Assembly (NCBI GenBank): GCA_001931905.2
Contig: MSJI02000929.1
Location: forward strand, 1 to 49,233
From: Cladosporium sp. IMV 00045
Lineage: Eukaryota; Ascomycota; Dothideomycetes; Cladosporiales; Cladosporiaceae
Length of the DNA: 49,233 nt
Direction of reading: 5' to 3'
Part shown: positions 1 through 9,765 of the stretch, one piece after another
Position numbering within the stretch: position 1 is the stretch's first letter
How the letters are laid out: every line of letters begins with the position of its first letter
Made by a program: the position numbers and the translations under genes
Notes under the pieces: model-generated
The model's database searches: none
Told to the model about the DNA's origin: nothing
Seen by the model: the letters and a program-made list of their open reading frames with translations, nothing else

Positions 1-1132
1 GGAGATCGATGCGGAACGCATGTGTCGCGGTTGTTGTCGTGCTGCCCGATTTGCCAAAGCATCGGCAATACTCGCCCCTTCAGCCTCTGCGTCGACAGAG
101 ATTGATGACAGTGTCAAACCGTATCCTCGCGCTTTAAGCTGCTTGATTTGGTTTAAGATCTGCTTCACCAGCGATGGCATCCACCGCGTGAGCCTGGTGA
201 CCGCTATGACAGCTTCTCGCGAATTCGTCACAATCTCTGCGTTTCGCTTTCCCGTCTTATGCAGGCTCGAGCAAGCTTCTTCCACCGCCATGCTGACAGC
301 GAACAGATCTGCATCCACGACGGTTAGATATCTGCTGAGTGACGCTGCCTTTCTTCTCCAGCAGCCTTGCGCTTCCCACGCGACGCCCGCTCCGAAGCTG
401 TTGCATTCGGCGGTACCGTCTATGGTCCTTGCGAACAACGTGAGCTGTTCTGGCTGTTCCTCACTCCTCCGTTGTGTCGTTGTAATGTCCGGGCCGCGAA
501 CGCTGACATCGATGCCTGTTTCTGCCGAGCCCAGATCTTCGAGGACGCCGAACCCGTATTCAGTGTCGTAGGCCAGCTTCTTAGCTATTTGCTGCGCCAG
601 CCTGCCTCCGAGTGTACGGTGCGTTTTGTCGGGGCTGAGCCAGCCGACGCTTGACAGGCGGTCTACGGCTCCTTCGTGTCTGTACAACTGGCCCATCCGA
701 AAGTTCGGGGGCAACAGCTGATGTGTCGGGTGGTCTTGCGCGGCAGCAAGAGCTCGCACGGCAAACCGCGTTTGGCGATAGTCCAGCAGTTCTCCAGCAC
801 GTGGCAAGCAAGCCGCCGCGAGCAGGGTGGGAATCGGCGTAGACAAGAGCATACCCGTGATTGCCCGCGCTTGACTGTTCAGCAGTAGCTGCAGACGCTT
901 CGAGCGGTCTCGTTGTCCCCTCCACCGCACCTCAGCTCCGTAAAGTGCGACCGAGTTGACGGCTGCCACCACTACTCTCCGCATCAGTCGCATGGTTAAG
1001 CCACCACGACTGCCACCGAGACCCTTTACCCTTTGCAAGGCACCTTTGGCACTCGCCAGTCTCTTGTCGAAGTGCGATTTGAAAGATAGCTTCGGGTCTA
1101 GCCAAAAGCCTAGCCGGCGAACAGTATACATT
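1..1132 (-). mobile_element. LINE fragment A: C-terminal part of ORF2, runs off left edge
   Basis: Read on the minus strand there is one open frame from an ATG at 1132 through base 1 with no stop. It was recognised by comparison with LINE F (19209-21327). Shared motifs include LGFWLD near 1110, LLNSQARAITG near 860, HPTHQLLP near 720 and LAQQI near 600. Homology to F starts at about 1118, so this copy lacks ORF1, the endonuclease and the reverse-transcriptase core. The RNase H-like segment lacks the usual D, E, D, D catalytic residues, exactly as in copy F. Because the frame is open over about 377 codons, the copy is either young or was constrained until recently. It continues beyond the window. 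Confidence 0.85.
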
Positions 1133-1572
1133 GTCTACATAATGCAGTGCATCAAATGTATAGTGGCTTCGACAGGGCATGTGCATACCCACCACAATAA
1201 CTTCCCATCATCACCATTAGTCAAAAGGACGCCGGACTTTTTGACTCGGGTTCCAGGCCAGGCCAAACCTTTCCCCATATCCTACTCGCAGTTCACTCCT
1301 TAAGCCAGACCTGTCCCACCCTCGCTCGTGCCGAGTTGGGCGCTCAATCTGACCGACACGCGCATCCTGTCCTCTCGGGCCACCTAGATAGTGTCTCTGT
1401 CGCTACCATTAGGTGCCTCGCCCCAGAAGTGACCTTCCTTCGCGATACCTTGCCGGGTCTCCCCTCTCATCAAGGCCGACCGTGTCTCGCAGCCTTGCTC
1501 GAGTACTGTCTACAGCCGTACGACAGTACTCTTGCTTTTCCGGCCACTAACCAGTGTCCGTCTGTTCTCCCA

Positions 1573-1663
1573 CCTGCTGTGCCTGTCCATCCCTCCCTGC
1601 TATGCCTGTCCATCTCTTCCTGCTATGCCTGTCCTTCCTTCCTGCTATGCCTGTTCTTCACTC
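1573..1663. repeat. Pyrimidine-rich tandem repeat, period about 23 bp
   Basis: Four imperfect units begin at about 1573, 1597, 1620 and 1642, each starting CTGCTRTGCCTGT. A weaker fifth unit lies near 1687. It is strongly C/T-biased on the plus strand. Confidence 0.75.
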
Positions 1664-1874
1664 TTCTCTCTCTTCCTGTCCTGCCCTGCTATGCCCGTGT
1701 CCTTCTACAAGTTCGGATGAACTGTCGTACGAGGCGCCCTACCACCTCCCGGCGTGGTACGTGGTAACATCTTCGCGCCTATTCGGACGGTCCTTAGACC
1801 CGGTGTACGCTCGGTGCGGAGTGGCGGGAAGGCTTTGTACCTGACGGCGAACGCCCTGCCTAGTCGTACAAGGT

Positions 1875-2011
1875 CTTAACGAGAGCTTCGAGTCGAATTT
1901 TCGGAGAGGGAGAGATCCGATTAACAAGAGCTTAGGAATTTCGGTTAACAAGAGCTTCGAAATATCCGGTTAGCAGGAGCTTCGAGTGGTGTGGTTAACA
2001 AGAGCTTCGAT
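1875..2011. repeat. Tandem GGTTAACAAGAGCTTCGA repeat
   Basis: Five copies of a motif close to GGTTAACAAGAGCTTCGA start near 1875, 1920, 1943, 1968 and 1993. The last three are spaced exactly 25 bp. A related CTTAACAAG motif recurs at 21711, 21767 and 21821 in repeat X copy 2, with spacing near 55 bp. Confidence 0.75.
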
Positions 2012-2328
2012 GGTTTCTCAGCGGCGTCGGCCGCATCGCGCGTTGCGACCGTGGCTGCGTCGTGAAAACTCTGCAACACCCCAGAGGTGTCCTTTCAACC
2101 GCCAAAGCCTGGGCTCTTCGGCCTGTACGCTGTACAACGTACAGGGGGTCTGCTTCCGACACAGATTAGCGGTTGTCGGATGGTTTTTAAAAGCGTTTTG
2201 GTGGTAGTCCTCTGTTCTGAGTTGGCAGCTCGCTGCAGCCGCCCTCCAGGCCGCCCCTTGATGCGACTACCGCGCCCAACTCAGCTCCACCGTGACCCTT
2301 CTAGGCTCTGAAGACGCTCGAGAGCGCT

Positions 2329-2910
2329 TCAGGTTCGTAGGATGCACCGCGTACAGGTGAGAGTCTTCGCATCCCAGTTCACTGCTTGCGGCGGCACAGG
2401 AAAGAAAGAGTTGAGGAGGAGGTCGGCCTTTTCTCTGTCATCCGTCACCTCTGTGTCCCCCACCTTCAACACAGGTATGCCGTGGCTCGTGCGGCTGGTC
2501 TTCGTGTATGCATAGGCCTTCCAGATGTTCTCGCGATTGTCCAAGAACTCCGCCCAGTGCTCTCTTTTGCATTGCTCGATCTTGTCCATGTACAGACGTC
2601 GGACCAGCTTGACACTGGCGGCGGCTTCTGCGACATCCTCACCCCTTCGTCTGACCGTAATCAGTCGGTTCCGTGCTGCGCTCAACGAAAGCCGCAGCGT
2701 CTTCAGCTCGTCGGTCCACCATCGCTTGGCATACGGCGACGGTCGAGCCCGTGCGACATGCTCTTCCAAGACCCCGTTGGCAGCCGCCTCCAACCTGTCC
2801 ACGGCCAGGTCCAGCTCATCCTTAGAGGATAGTGCATGTAGACTGGAGTCGTCCGCGATCCTTGTCGATACTTGCTCGCGTATCTTCTTCCAGTCCGCTT
2901 TGTCGTACAT
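2329..2910 (-). mobile_element. LINE fragment B: linker between endonuclease and RT of ORF2
   Basis: A 193-codon open frame matches the segment of LINE G between the endonuclease and reverse transcriptase. Shared motifs are KRWWTDELKTLR (G: KRWWTKELTGLR), the Arg-rich RRRGED block, HWAEFLDNRENIWKA (G: HWKDFLDNPENVWKA) and FFPVPP. The endonuclease and the RT catalytic core are both absent. The match to LINE G fades left of about 2390, so the last roughly 20 codons are probably not LINE sequence. It lies upstream, in LINE orientation, of fragment A, with repeat X between, so A and B could be remnants of one rearranged element. Confidence 0.8.
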
Positions 2911-3460
2911 TCGCTTATTATATATTACTACGCTAACTACCCTCGTCCTAGTTCTTAATTTTTAGGCCGAGAATCCTATCCCTAGCGAGGTATACGAAAT
3001 TCGAATTCGATTACTTAAGTACCTCGACCGCGACTCGAACGTAGGACCTCGAGAGTATCGTTCTTTCTATCACGTGATTAATTTCACGTGATGGAACCTT
3101 TTTCAAGAACCAATCGGACAGCCGCGCGAGCGAACACCGAAACAAAAGCGGCTAATACTATAGTCCAAACAAGTTTGGACAATTACACTGGCCATCTTCG
3201 CTGGTGTCTGCGGGGTGTGCGAGACGCGACGACACGCGATGAGGCTCTGCGGGCTCATCCGGCCGAAGGAGCCTTACCCCAAACATGGAGATACCCTTGA
3301 GTCGCAAGGGTTGGGGTTCTCCGCTGCCAAAGTGATGCTCAGGGAAACAGAGTATCAAGGCTCTATCAATACGACCAATTCATCAATCAATATGGGAAGA
3401 CTTCGATTGATTGCTTGCCTTGACGTCAATGTCTCAGAAGCGTGAAAATTAATTGATTCT
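2911..3460. other. AT-rich spacer, no gene seen
   Basis: AT-rich, with CACGTGATTAATTTCACGTG-like inverted symmetry at 3073-3091. On the minus strand near 3030-3060 there is a GTTCGAGTC block that fits a tRNA/SINE box B, but no cloverleaf or box A could be built around it. The only ORFs are short and compositionally unremarkable. Confidence 0.4.
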
Positions 3461-3512
3461 TTGGTCAATCGATTGTCAAGGCAATTAAAATTCTCGATTG
3501 TGTCATTCACTG
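3461..3512 (-). repeat. 52-bp conserved 3'-flank element, copy 1
   Basis: Read on the minus strand, this 52-bp block matches 18647-18698 at 48 of 52 positions. It begins 11 bp after the stop codon of the 2-methylcitrate dehydratase gene. It contains the palindrome CAATCGATTG. The other copy begins 2 bp after the stop of the 6-phosphogluconate dehydrogenase gene. Confidence 0.85.
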
Positions 3513-3523
3513 GACGAATCTGC

Positions 3524-5256
3524 TTACAAGACCTTGTCAGTGACGTACAAGTCCACGTACTCGTCTACAAGCATCTCATATAGCTTTGACGGCTCGTTCC
3601 CCAAATCCATCAGCTTCTTGACGTGAGGTTCGCTGAAATGCGCCAGCAGATGCCTCTCGAACTTCGCCATGATCTCCGGCTTGGCCTCTTCACGTCTTGA
3701 CATATGACCCAATGGAGCTTCAACAGCTTCCTCTTCCAAAACCGTCCCGTCTTTGAGCTTGACTGTAAGGGCGTTGGCGATAGTACGCTTATCAGGATTG
3801 TGGTAATCCTTGGTGAACTGCGGGTCTTCGACACACTTAATCCTTTTCCGCAGCGATTCGACTAGTGGTGAAGTGGCCGCATCGCTGCCGTCCGTGTAGT
3901 CTTCTGCTGTCAAGCGATTGAAGACGAACATGGTCGAGATCATGTATTGCACGCAATGATCACGGTCGGCGAAGTTATCCATAGGCTTGAACTGCTTGTC
4001 GATGATCTTAACACAAGCCGCGTGCGTGCGGTTGGTCACACCCTCGATATCTTCGGCCGTTTTGCCCATGGCAGCGAGCTTTTTGTTCAACCGCTGAGCT
4101 GCCTCTATGGCAGTCTGAGAATGGAATTCGGCCGGGTATGAAACCTTGAAGAGCAAATTTTCCATCACGTAGGAGCCGTACGGCCGCTGAAACTTGAATC
4201 TTTCGCCCTGGAAGTTAACGTCGTAAAAGCCCCACTTAGGAGCGGAGAGAACGGTGGCCATGCCACCTTCCCCAGCCATGACTTTCAGACACGCATTGAT
4301 AGCGCGCTCGCACGCGTCGCCAGCGGCCCAGGACTTGCGAGACATGGTGTTTGGACTGTGGCGGTAGGTACGCATGGATTGGCCGTCGACCCAGGCCTGG
4401 GAGATGGCGTCGCGGGTTTGCGCCTCGGACAGCCCGAGCATGTGCGAAACGACGGCAGTGGAGGCGACTTTGACATTGACAACATGGTCCAGGCCAACCT
4501 TGTTGAAGCTGTTTTCCAGCGCGAGACAGCCCTGAATCTCATGGGCCTTGACCATGGCCTCGAGAACATCTTTTACGGTGAAGATGGCGCCATTACCGAC
4601 CTTCTTGCCACCTGCGCCTGCTTTGTTGGAACGGTTCATCCAATCAGCCACGGCGAGGATTGCACCCAGATTATCGGACGGATGACCCCATTCGGCGGCG
4701 AGCCAGCAATCATTGAAGTCGAGCCAGCGGATCATGATGCCGATGTTGAAGGCACCACGGACAGGGTCGAGTTGGTAAGGCGTGCCAACTACTTTGGTGC
4801 CATTAGGGACGATGGTGCCTTCAACCACGGGCCCGAGGAGCTTGGTGCAATGGGGGAAGTCGAGGGCTTTCATACCGCAACCCAGCGTGTCGAGGAAACA
4901 CAGGCGGGCGGTGTCGATCTAGAATATTAGTTACATGGGCGTCAATCCGTCCCGTTTGAACTTACAGCTAAGTCGGAATTGATCTTGTAGCTGTGGACAT
5001 ACGAAGCCATGTCAACGATCTCTTGATCATACTTGGCGGGCGAAGCGGGCGACGCGAAAGGTTCATTGGGGAAATTCCGCCCGATGGTGGTCGAGAATGT
5101 GCGATGAAAGTTGTCCAGTGAAGCGGAAAGACCGTAAAAGGATGTGGCGAGACGTTTGGCGGATATAAAACTAGAAATGGGAGCTCTGGGACTCGCGGAT
5201 AGTGCGCTACTTCGAGAGGCTGTGCGGGCGAAGCTACGGCTGGATATCAAACTCAT
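3524..5256 (-). CDS. 2-methylcitrate dehydratase, mitochondrial (MmgE/PrpD family)
   Basis: The predicted enzyme dehydrates 2-methylcitrate to 2-methyl-cis-aconitate in the mitochondrial methylcitrate cycle, which removes propionyl-CoA. Exon 1 is 4966-5256 and exon 2 is 3524-4918. The 47-bp intron (4919-4965) has donor GTAAGT, an ACTAAT branch region and acceptor TAG, and joins in phase 0. The product is 561 aa, in line with fungal PrpD proteins. The first 45 or so residues are rich in Arg, Ser and Ala with almost no acidic residues, as expected of a mitochondrial leader. The body carries PrpD blocks such as GHPSDNLGAILAVADW and MSRKSWAAGDACERA. I chose the ATG at 5256; an upstream in-frame ATG at 5343 would add 29 residues of non-leader type. 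A diverged inverted copy of its 5' end lies at 9103-9300. Confidence 0.93.
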
Positions 5257-5378
5257 AGCTGAAAGTGTCGAGAGACGAAGATTTGGCCTTATCAGGATAC
5301 ATACGACAATCGAATCTCGAGGGAGCGTCGTATCACTCAACATTTGTCAAATGTTTTTAGTCTAAGGTGACAGCACCC

Positions 5379-5386
5379 TATAAATA
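5379..5386 (-). promoter_or_regulatory. Possible TATA box of the prpD-type gene
   Basis: The minus strand reads TATTTATA about 123-130 bp upstream of the chosen ATG. This is only a sequence match; the transcription start is unknown. Confidence 0.35.
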
Positions 5387-5797
5387 GGCGAGGGCTCTGA
5401 CACCGTTAGGGCAGCACCGAGGCAGGGGTCTGAGGTGATACGTCACAATGATTTGACCGTGATGTTTCATTCAGAGACAGCAACCAGTCTGCCCCATGCG
5501 ATCGCTCGATCCCGTCATCCGGCAACCAGGCCAAACGCGACTCAATATTGCTACTCTCCTTAGCAAATCCCCGATCACAAAGCAATCGTTGTCCCTGCCG
5601 TGTCTAAGAACCTTGTCGTGCACCGAGAATCGCATGTGCAAGACTGACGTCACGTAAAGTTAGGGTAAATGTAACATGAGAGGTAAAGAGTCCATCTATA
5701 ATCCAGTGTGAAGCACCTATTGGACGCCCGTCATTGTAGCATTTCTTGGACTTGAAGTGTTTGGGTAAGGACCACAGATCACTTATCGGTTCTAGGC
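5387..5797. other. Intergenic, nothing recognised
   Basis: Spacer between the upstream side of the methylcitrate dehydratase gene and the 3' end of the Ecm15-like gene. No ORF with convincing protein character, no RNA and no repeat were found. Confidence 0.5.
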
Positions 5798-6228
5798 TCA
5801 GCTAGTCAGACCAGCATCAAACGGGAAAAAACTCGACTCGGGTAAAGCAACTAACCGCGTTTCGACTCTGACATCTGTGTGAACCCTCTGTACGCCCGCA
5901 TCGTGAATCAGACCATGCGCCTGGCCAATGACATTCATCACCTCGAGCCATTGTCCCTCTGCAAATCTTAGCCAATGGAAATACCAGCTCCAGAATGTTG
6001 TCTTACCGATCTTTGTACCCGAGTCGTGCATAGTGAACTCGACTTTGCTTTGTCCTAGAAGGTGTTCTATTTTGGCAATGTAGGACGAGGTTGAAGCGGA
6101 TGCAGTACCGACCTATAATTCAGTCACTGAGATGAGAAGCTAAAATCGGTGTCGGAAGAACATACAGGTACCACACAGAAATCTGCTGTACATCTTGGAG
6201 GCATCGCAGTGCTGGTTTGTGCAGTCAT
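5798..6228 (-). CDS. Ecm15/UPF0045 (MTH1187/YqgV-type) thiamine-binding-family protein
   Basis: This small gene is hidden by two introns. Exon 1 is 6166-6228, exon 2 is 6007-6112 and exon 3 is 5798-5958. Intron 1 (6113-6165) has GTATGT and TATAG ends. Intron 2 (5959-6006) has GTAAG and TTTGCAG ends. Intron 2 is itself open in frame, so an unspliced reading adds 16 spurious residues. Spliced, the protein is 109 aa with the family signatures CVVPVGTASAS near the N-terminus, GTKIEG at the second junction, VMNVIGQAH and RVHTDVRVETR. The length fits the roughly 100-aa family. Members form ferredoxin-like-fold oligomers, and bacterial and archaeal relatives bind thiamine-type ligands; the yeast member is Ecm15. 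An alternative start at 6204 gives a protein 8 residues shorter that aligns better with the family. Confidence 0.88.
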
Positions 6229-7102
6229 GCTAAGGGACGAAAGCTGTTGAAGTTGTAGAGGTATCGAAGAGTTGCATTACGGTAAAGAGCATCGATGGCT
6301 TTGGGGCAAGGTCATACTTATAGCCACGATCGCGCAGCTTCAATGCGGGTATGACAGCATCTTGGCGTCAGCAGTCTACATGGTTATGATGAGCATCCTT
6401 TCCGTACAGATTCATTTGGGTGCTTTCACATTTGTTCATTGTGATTCAATCCTCTGCGGGGTACAAGAAACCCGACTCCTGAGCAGCGCTAACATCGATC
6501 GAGTCATCGTCGAATGCTTATTACACGAGGTGACTACGCATATGGTGTTGAGGGATTTTGGACATGAGGAGTAATCAATGCAGTGAGCATCACATCCGCG
6601 CACAGATCGACAGTTCCCTCGTTCAAATCTAGTTGTTTCATCAGACTGGTCCGCGCTTGCAGACTCATCGCGCAAGACTACGTTCTCTTGACATAGTTCT
6701 CAAACCAAGTGCACGTATGGGAACTGTAACTACGGCGTGGGCAATGATACAATGAAACCGAGATTACTCCTGACGCCACTCTTCGTGGTGAATCCATATC
6801 TTACAGACGGCCTAATCCGCATAAGCTGGCACTGAAATGTCATTGACGACGCGATTCTATTTCTGGCCGCGCATGCTATAGTCACTAACCTATGAAAGAA
6901 TGTTAATGTGATCGAATTTACTTGTATTCACTTGAGACTTCAATCTCGGTGCGACGTTGCCGGTATCTCATAGCAGCACAACAGCAGTGCAGCACCCGTT
7001 GGCAGTGGTTCATGGGGAAAAAAGAAAAAGGTCTTTCACGAGCTGGTAGGACTGGACAATAATTACAGATTTGAGCTGTCTGACTTGTGACGAACGGCTA
7101 TC
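6229..7102. other. Intergenic, no gene supported
   Basis: The longest ORFs (6272-6574 plus, 6436-6675 minus) overlap on opposite strands and show no domain-like features. No tRNA cloverleaf or repeat was recognised. It contains the promoter region of the Ecm15-like gene and the 3' flank of the ComA-like gene. Confidence 0.45.
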
Positions 7103-8131
7103 TCACGCAGATCTGAATGTCGCGATCTTGCCAAAAGTATCTGCCATGCCCCAAATCCCTGCTCTCAAACAGCTCAACTGGACGATCTGCGAGTGGTCGA
7201 CGAACAAGTTGATATCAACACCGAACTCCCTTACATACCAATTGAACACTGCCGGGTCAGCTGCTTCGAACATCACCCTTTCCATCGGTACGTCGCGTAA
7301 GATGCTTTGGATCGCATCTGTCCGCCACGATCTCACGTTCTCCGTAATGCCTTCAGACTCGATCATCATCAGCTCGACGCCAGCGTCGATGAACCGTTTC
7401 GCCATGGCTGTGACACGACTCGGATCAGCCGTGCCGATTGATTCGAGATCGGTAGCTGCGGTATCGCCACCAGCGCCAAACTGAATACCAAGCTCAGGCT
7501 TGGCTTTGAGACCAGCTTTGTGCACGCGATCGACAAGGCGGAGCCAATCGTCTTGAGGCAGGGAAAGGAATCCGGATGAGATCTCCACGACATCGAAACT
7601 GGAGCAGTGTGGTTAGCGGGGCATCTCATTAACGACCGCAAAGCGTGGGCGTAGAGATTCTAACCCAATATCTTTGCATTTTTCCAAATACTTATCAACA
7701 GCGTCGTCGCTCCCTTGAGTGAGCACGTGTTCCAGCCAACCGCCTGTGGACACATAAACGCCGTGCTCGTGAGCTATGTTGATGAGTTCCCTTAGCTTGA
7801 CCTCCGGAAACAGACTGAAACTGCCTCCAGCGAATTTCAGACCGTCTACATGGTGACCCATTGTCTCGAGAACGTCGGCAAGGTAATTTTTCCCCATGGC
7901 GGAATAGTAAGGTCCACGTATTTCGGTGAGGCCGTTGCTGCGCGGCTTTGCTGGGCGTGGATTATGCCTGATGAATCCGAACCCGTGATCATGATCTTCA
8001 ATTAAGACGCCAGAGCCATTCTCATTCTGAGATGGACGAGACGAGGAAAATGCTCTGCGGGTTGAGCGTACGAGGACTGGGTTCAAGTGGCATTGCCGCA
8101 AGAAAGCGCTGGCGAACGTCTTGCACGCCAT
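7103..8131 (-). CDS. Phosphosulfolactate synthase-like protein (ComA family), probably mitochondrial
   Basis: Exon 1 is 7665-8131 and exon 2 is 7103-7598. The 66-bp intron (7599-7664) starts GTTAGA, has a GCTAAC branch site and ends CCAG; it joins codon 156, giving GFDVVEISSG across the junction. The product is 320 aa. The ComA family makes a TIM barrel that adds sulfite to phosphoenolpyruvate in methanogen coenzyme M synthesis; the plant relative is HSA32. Visible family blocks are DVLETMGHHVDGLKFAGG, STGGWLEHVL, GFLSLPQDDW and MMIESEGITEN. The N-terminal 35 residues are basic and Ser/Arg-rich (RRAFSSSRPSQ), suggesting mitochondrial import. Coenzyme M is not known from fungi, so the substrate here is unknown. 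Confidence 0.88.
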
Positions 8132-8847
8132 GATTGATGCGGGCAGTGTTGAGTCGAACAGTATCCGCTCGAGACGGTGTTAAAGCGACGGGATGGTTGA
8201 AATGTTCATTTCAAGATCTTGCCATCACGCCATACTATGTCTTGAAAAAGCTGGAGTTCCTCTTCCATTTGCCGTTCGTCATCATGAGAATAGAACTACA
8301 CGTCCGCCAGTGCCGCCCCAGAACAGGGAAACTCTCCGTTTGTCGTTCGTCATCATGAGGAATGCACGTCCGCCACAGCCGCCCCCAGACAGGAAACTAC
8401 TTCGCAAGCGGGGATCTCGGTGTGGGGCCCGGGTAGAGCGGGTCAGCCACAGCGAAAGATAGCCCCACAATCTGCGAGGTCTGTAAGCCAGACCTAGAGC
8501 ATAGTACTCATGCATCATGCTTTGTGGCAGCATACAGTATCAGTCAGGTTTTCACACGCTTTGTACAGTGGGATGATGCATCTTTGATCGTATTTTCACC
8601 GATTTTGTCATTCGATTAACGAAATACTTATATCACCCTACATATAGTCCTACATAACCTTAATCTTAGTGCATGACAGAACTGTTGAGTACACGGCAGG
8701 GCGAAAGCTGCTTTGTGATGCAGATTTGCGTCAGAGAGTAGTGACGTTGACATCACAGCTGGCCTTGGCGCATTGACAGGATGAGCGATTGCATGGGTGA
8801 ACTGCTTTACATGTGGAACTTCACGGTCGGATCACTGTGATACACAC
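8132..8847. other. Intergenic with one direct repeat
   Basis: Upstream side of the ComA-like gene. Apart from the direct repeat at 8268-8398 nothing is recognised. The small ORFs at 8134-8533 lie across that repeat and are not credible genes. Confidence 0.5.
8268..8398. repeat. Two-copy direct repeat, period about 71 bp
   Basis: Copy 1 (8268-8333) and copy 2 (8339-8398) share CGTTCGTCATCATGAG, ACGTCCGCCA and the AGGAAACT ending, with small indels. Confidence 0.75.
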
Positions 8848-9014
8848 TGACACGGGCTCAAGTAGGATGTTTTTACAAAGTAGTATGCTGTGTGTCGCTT
8901 GTCACGCCACCATCGTACGATGATCACGTGTCGCATTCTGTAATCTCGTCTCGCCAACAATGCAGATGTCCAATACCAAAGGCATAGCCCAACATCAGGG
9001 TGTAACCTGTGACA
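8848..9014 (-). mobile_element. Short TG...CA element, 167 bp, solo-LTR-like (copy 1)
   Basis: On the minus strand it starts TGTCACAGG and ends CCCGTGTCA. It is flanked on both sides by CACAC, a 5-bp target duplication, although that flank is low-complexity. It matches the element at 15989-16217 at both ends (TACACCCTGATGT and ACTTGAGCCCGTGTCA) and at an inner ATCGTACGAT block. It lacks about 60 bp of the middle. TG...CA ends with a 5-bp duplication point to a solo LTR; a miniature inverted-repeat element is the alternative. Confidence 0.7.
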
Positions 9015-9102
9015 CACACATCTCAAACCCTACCTCGCTGCCTCCATTTTCCCTTGTTCCGAGGGTACTGTCACATTGACAAACTTGCTCGACTGGCATA
9101 AA

Positions 9103-9300
9103 TTTTGAGTGATACAGTGTCTTTTGGAGTCTTCATGGTCGTGCGCATTTCGATAAGATCAAAGCATCCTTTTTCAGCACTCCCGGCTATGAGCTTAGTG
9201 GTTAACCTCGCCTGGACGGTCACTCGAAACACTGTATCACTCGCAAGACACAGAGCTCCCATTTTCCACTTTGTATCCGCAAAGCGTCTCTCTAGATCAG
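9103..9300 (+). pseudogene. Diverged inverted duplicate of the 5' end of the methylcitrate dehydratase gene
   Basis: This stretch aligns with the minus strand of about 5150-5350, which covers the 5' flank, start codon and mitochondrial leader of the dehydratase gene. Shared nucleotide blocks are TTGAGTGATAC, CAGCACTCCCGGCTATGAG (gene: TTTCAGCTATGAG) and AGAGCTCCCATTT. The ATG at 9189 corresponds to the gene's start. In translation both read MSL...AP(I)..F.SAKRL. Identity looks roughly two-thirds. The copy ends in or just after the leader; no PrpD domain follows, so it is a relic. Confidence 0.75.
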
Positions 9301-9327
9301 AGTTGTCAATAAGTTATGTGAATCGTG

Positions 9328-9366
9328 ATTCAGTAATTCAATTCAGTAATTCAATTCAGTAATTCA
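9328..9366. repeat. Tandem ATTCAGTAATTCA, three 13-bp units
   Basis: Three perfect 13-bp units at 9328, 9341 and 9354. Scattered ATTCAGTA remnants continue to about 9440. It lies to the left of, and downstream in orientation from, LINE fragment C. It could be that element's 3' tail or an independent satellite. Confidence 0.75.
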
Positions 9367-9765
9367 GCACAGCCACTACTGAATCAGTAATTCCTGAATC
9401 ATGCCATAGATTCAGTAAGATTCAGTAGATCCAGTAATTTAGACTTGAAATCCGGGGTCCCCTGACACTGCCGTGTTTGAGTTCAAAAATGCGTGACTCT
9501 CAATTCGAAGAGAGTGTCCAGTTTCTGACGCTTTCTCGGGAAGCTGCTCCGTTAAAAGGGACGGACGCGGAGTCTTCTCCGCCAGGTCGCTTCGCTCGCG
9601 ATTGCGATGGAGCTACTTTCATCGTTTATGACATGACGTGGGTCCGTAAAAAGCTTGGTCTGTCCTGTCATAGGTAAGTCCTCTGTCAGAACCTCGTAAT
9701 AATGACGATCCAGAAGGTAAAAGGTTGCAATACAGTGTTTCCGAAGACAGTTTTTGATTGTTTCA

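Larger units (their letters stand above)
1352..2015. repeat. Repeat X, copy 1 (LINE-associated non-coding repeat)
   Basis: The stretch 1352-1495 aligns by eye with 21498-21640, sharing the blocks ACCGACAYGCGCATCC and GGCCGACCRTGTCTCGC. Both copies lie just beyond the truncated 5' side of a LINE of the same family (A and F) in the same relative orientation. The copy also holds the two tandem repeats listed next. It may be the LINE's own 5' leader brought next to the 3' half by an internal deletion, or an unrelated repeat. No coding potential is seen. Confidence 0.6.

Noticed and set aside
20..925. ORFs of 63-183 codons on both strands in the first kilobase
   Set aside because: They are out-of-frame readings of LINE fragment A, whose true frame is open to the left edge.
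3030..3060. GTTCGAGTC block on the minus strand resembling a tRNA/SINE box B
   Set aside because: No matching T-stem, acceptor stem or box A at the right distance could be found.
6272..6574. 100-codon plus-strand ORF between the Ecm15-like and ComA-like genes
   Set aside because: No domain or conserved-looking pattern, and it lies in the promoter region of the Ecm15-like gene.
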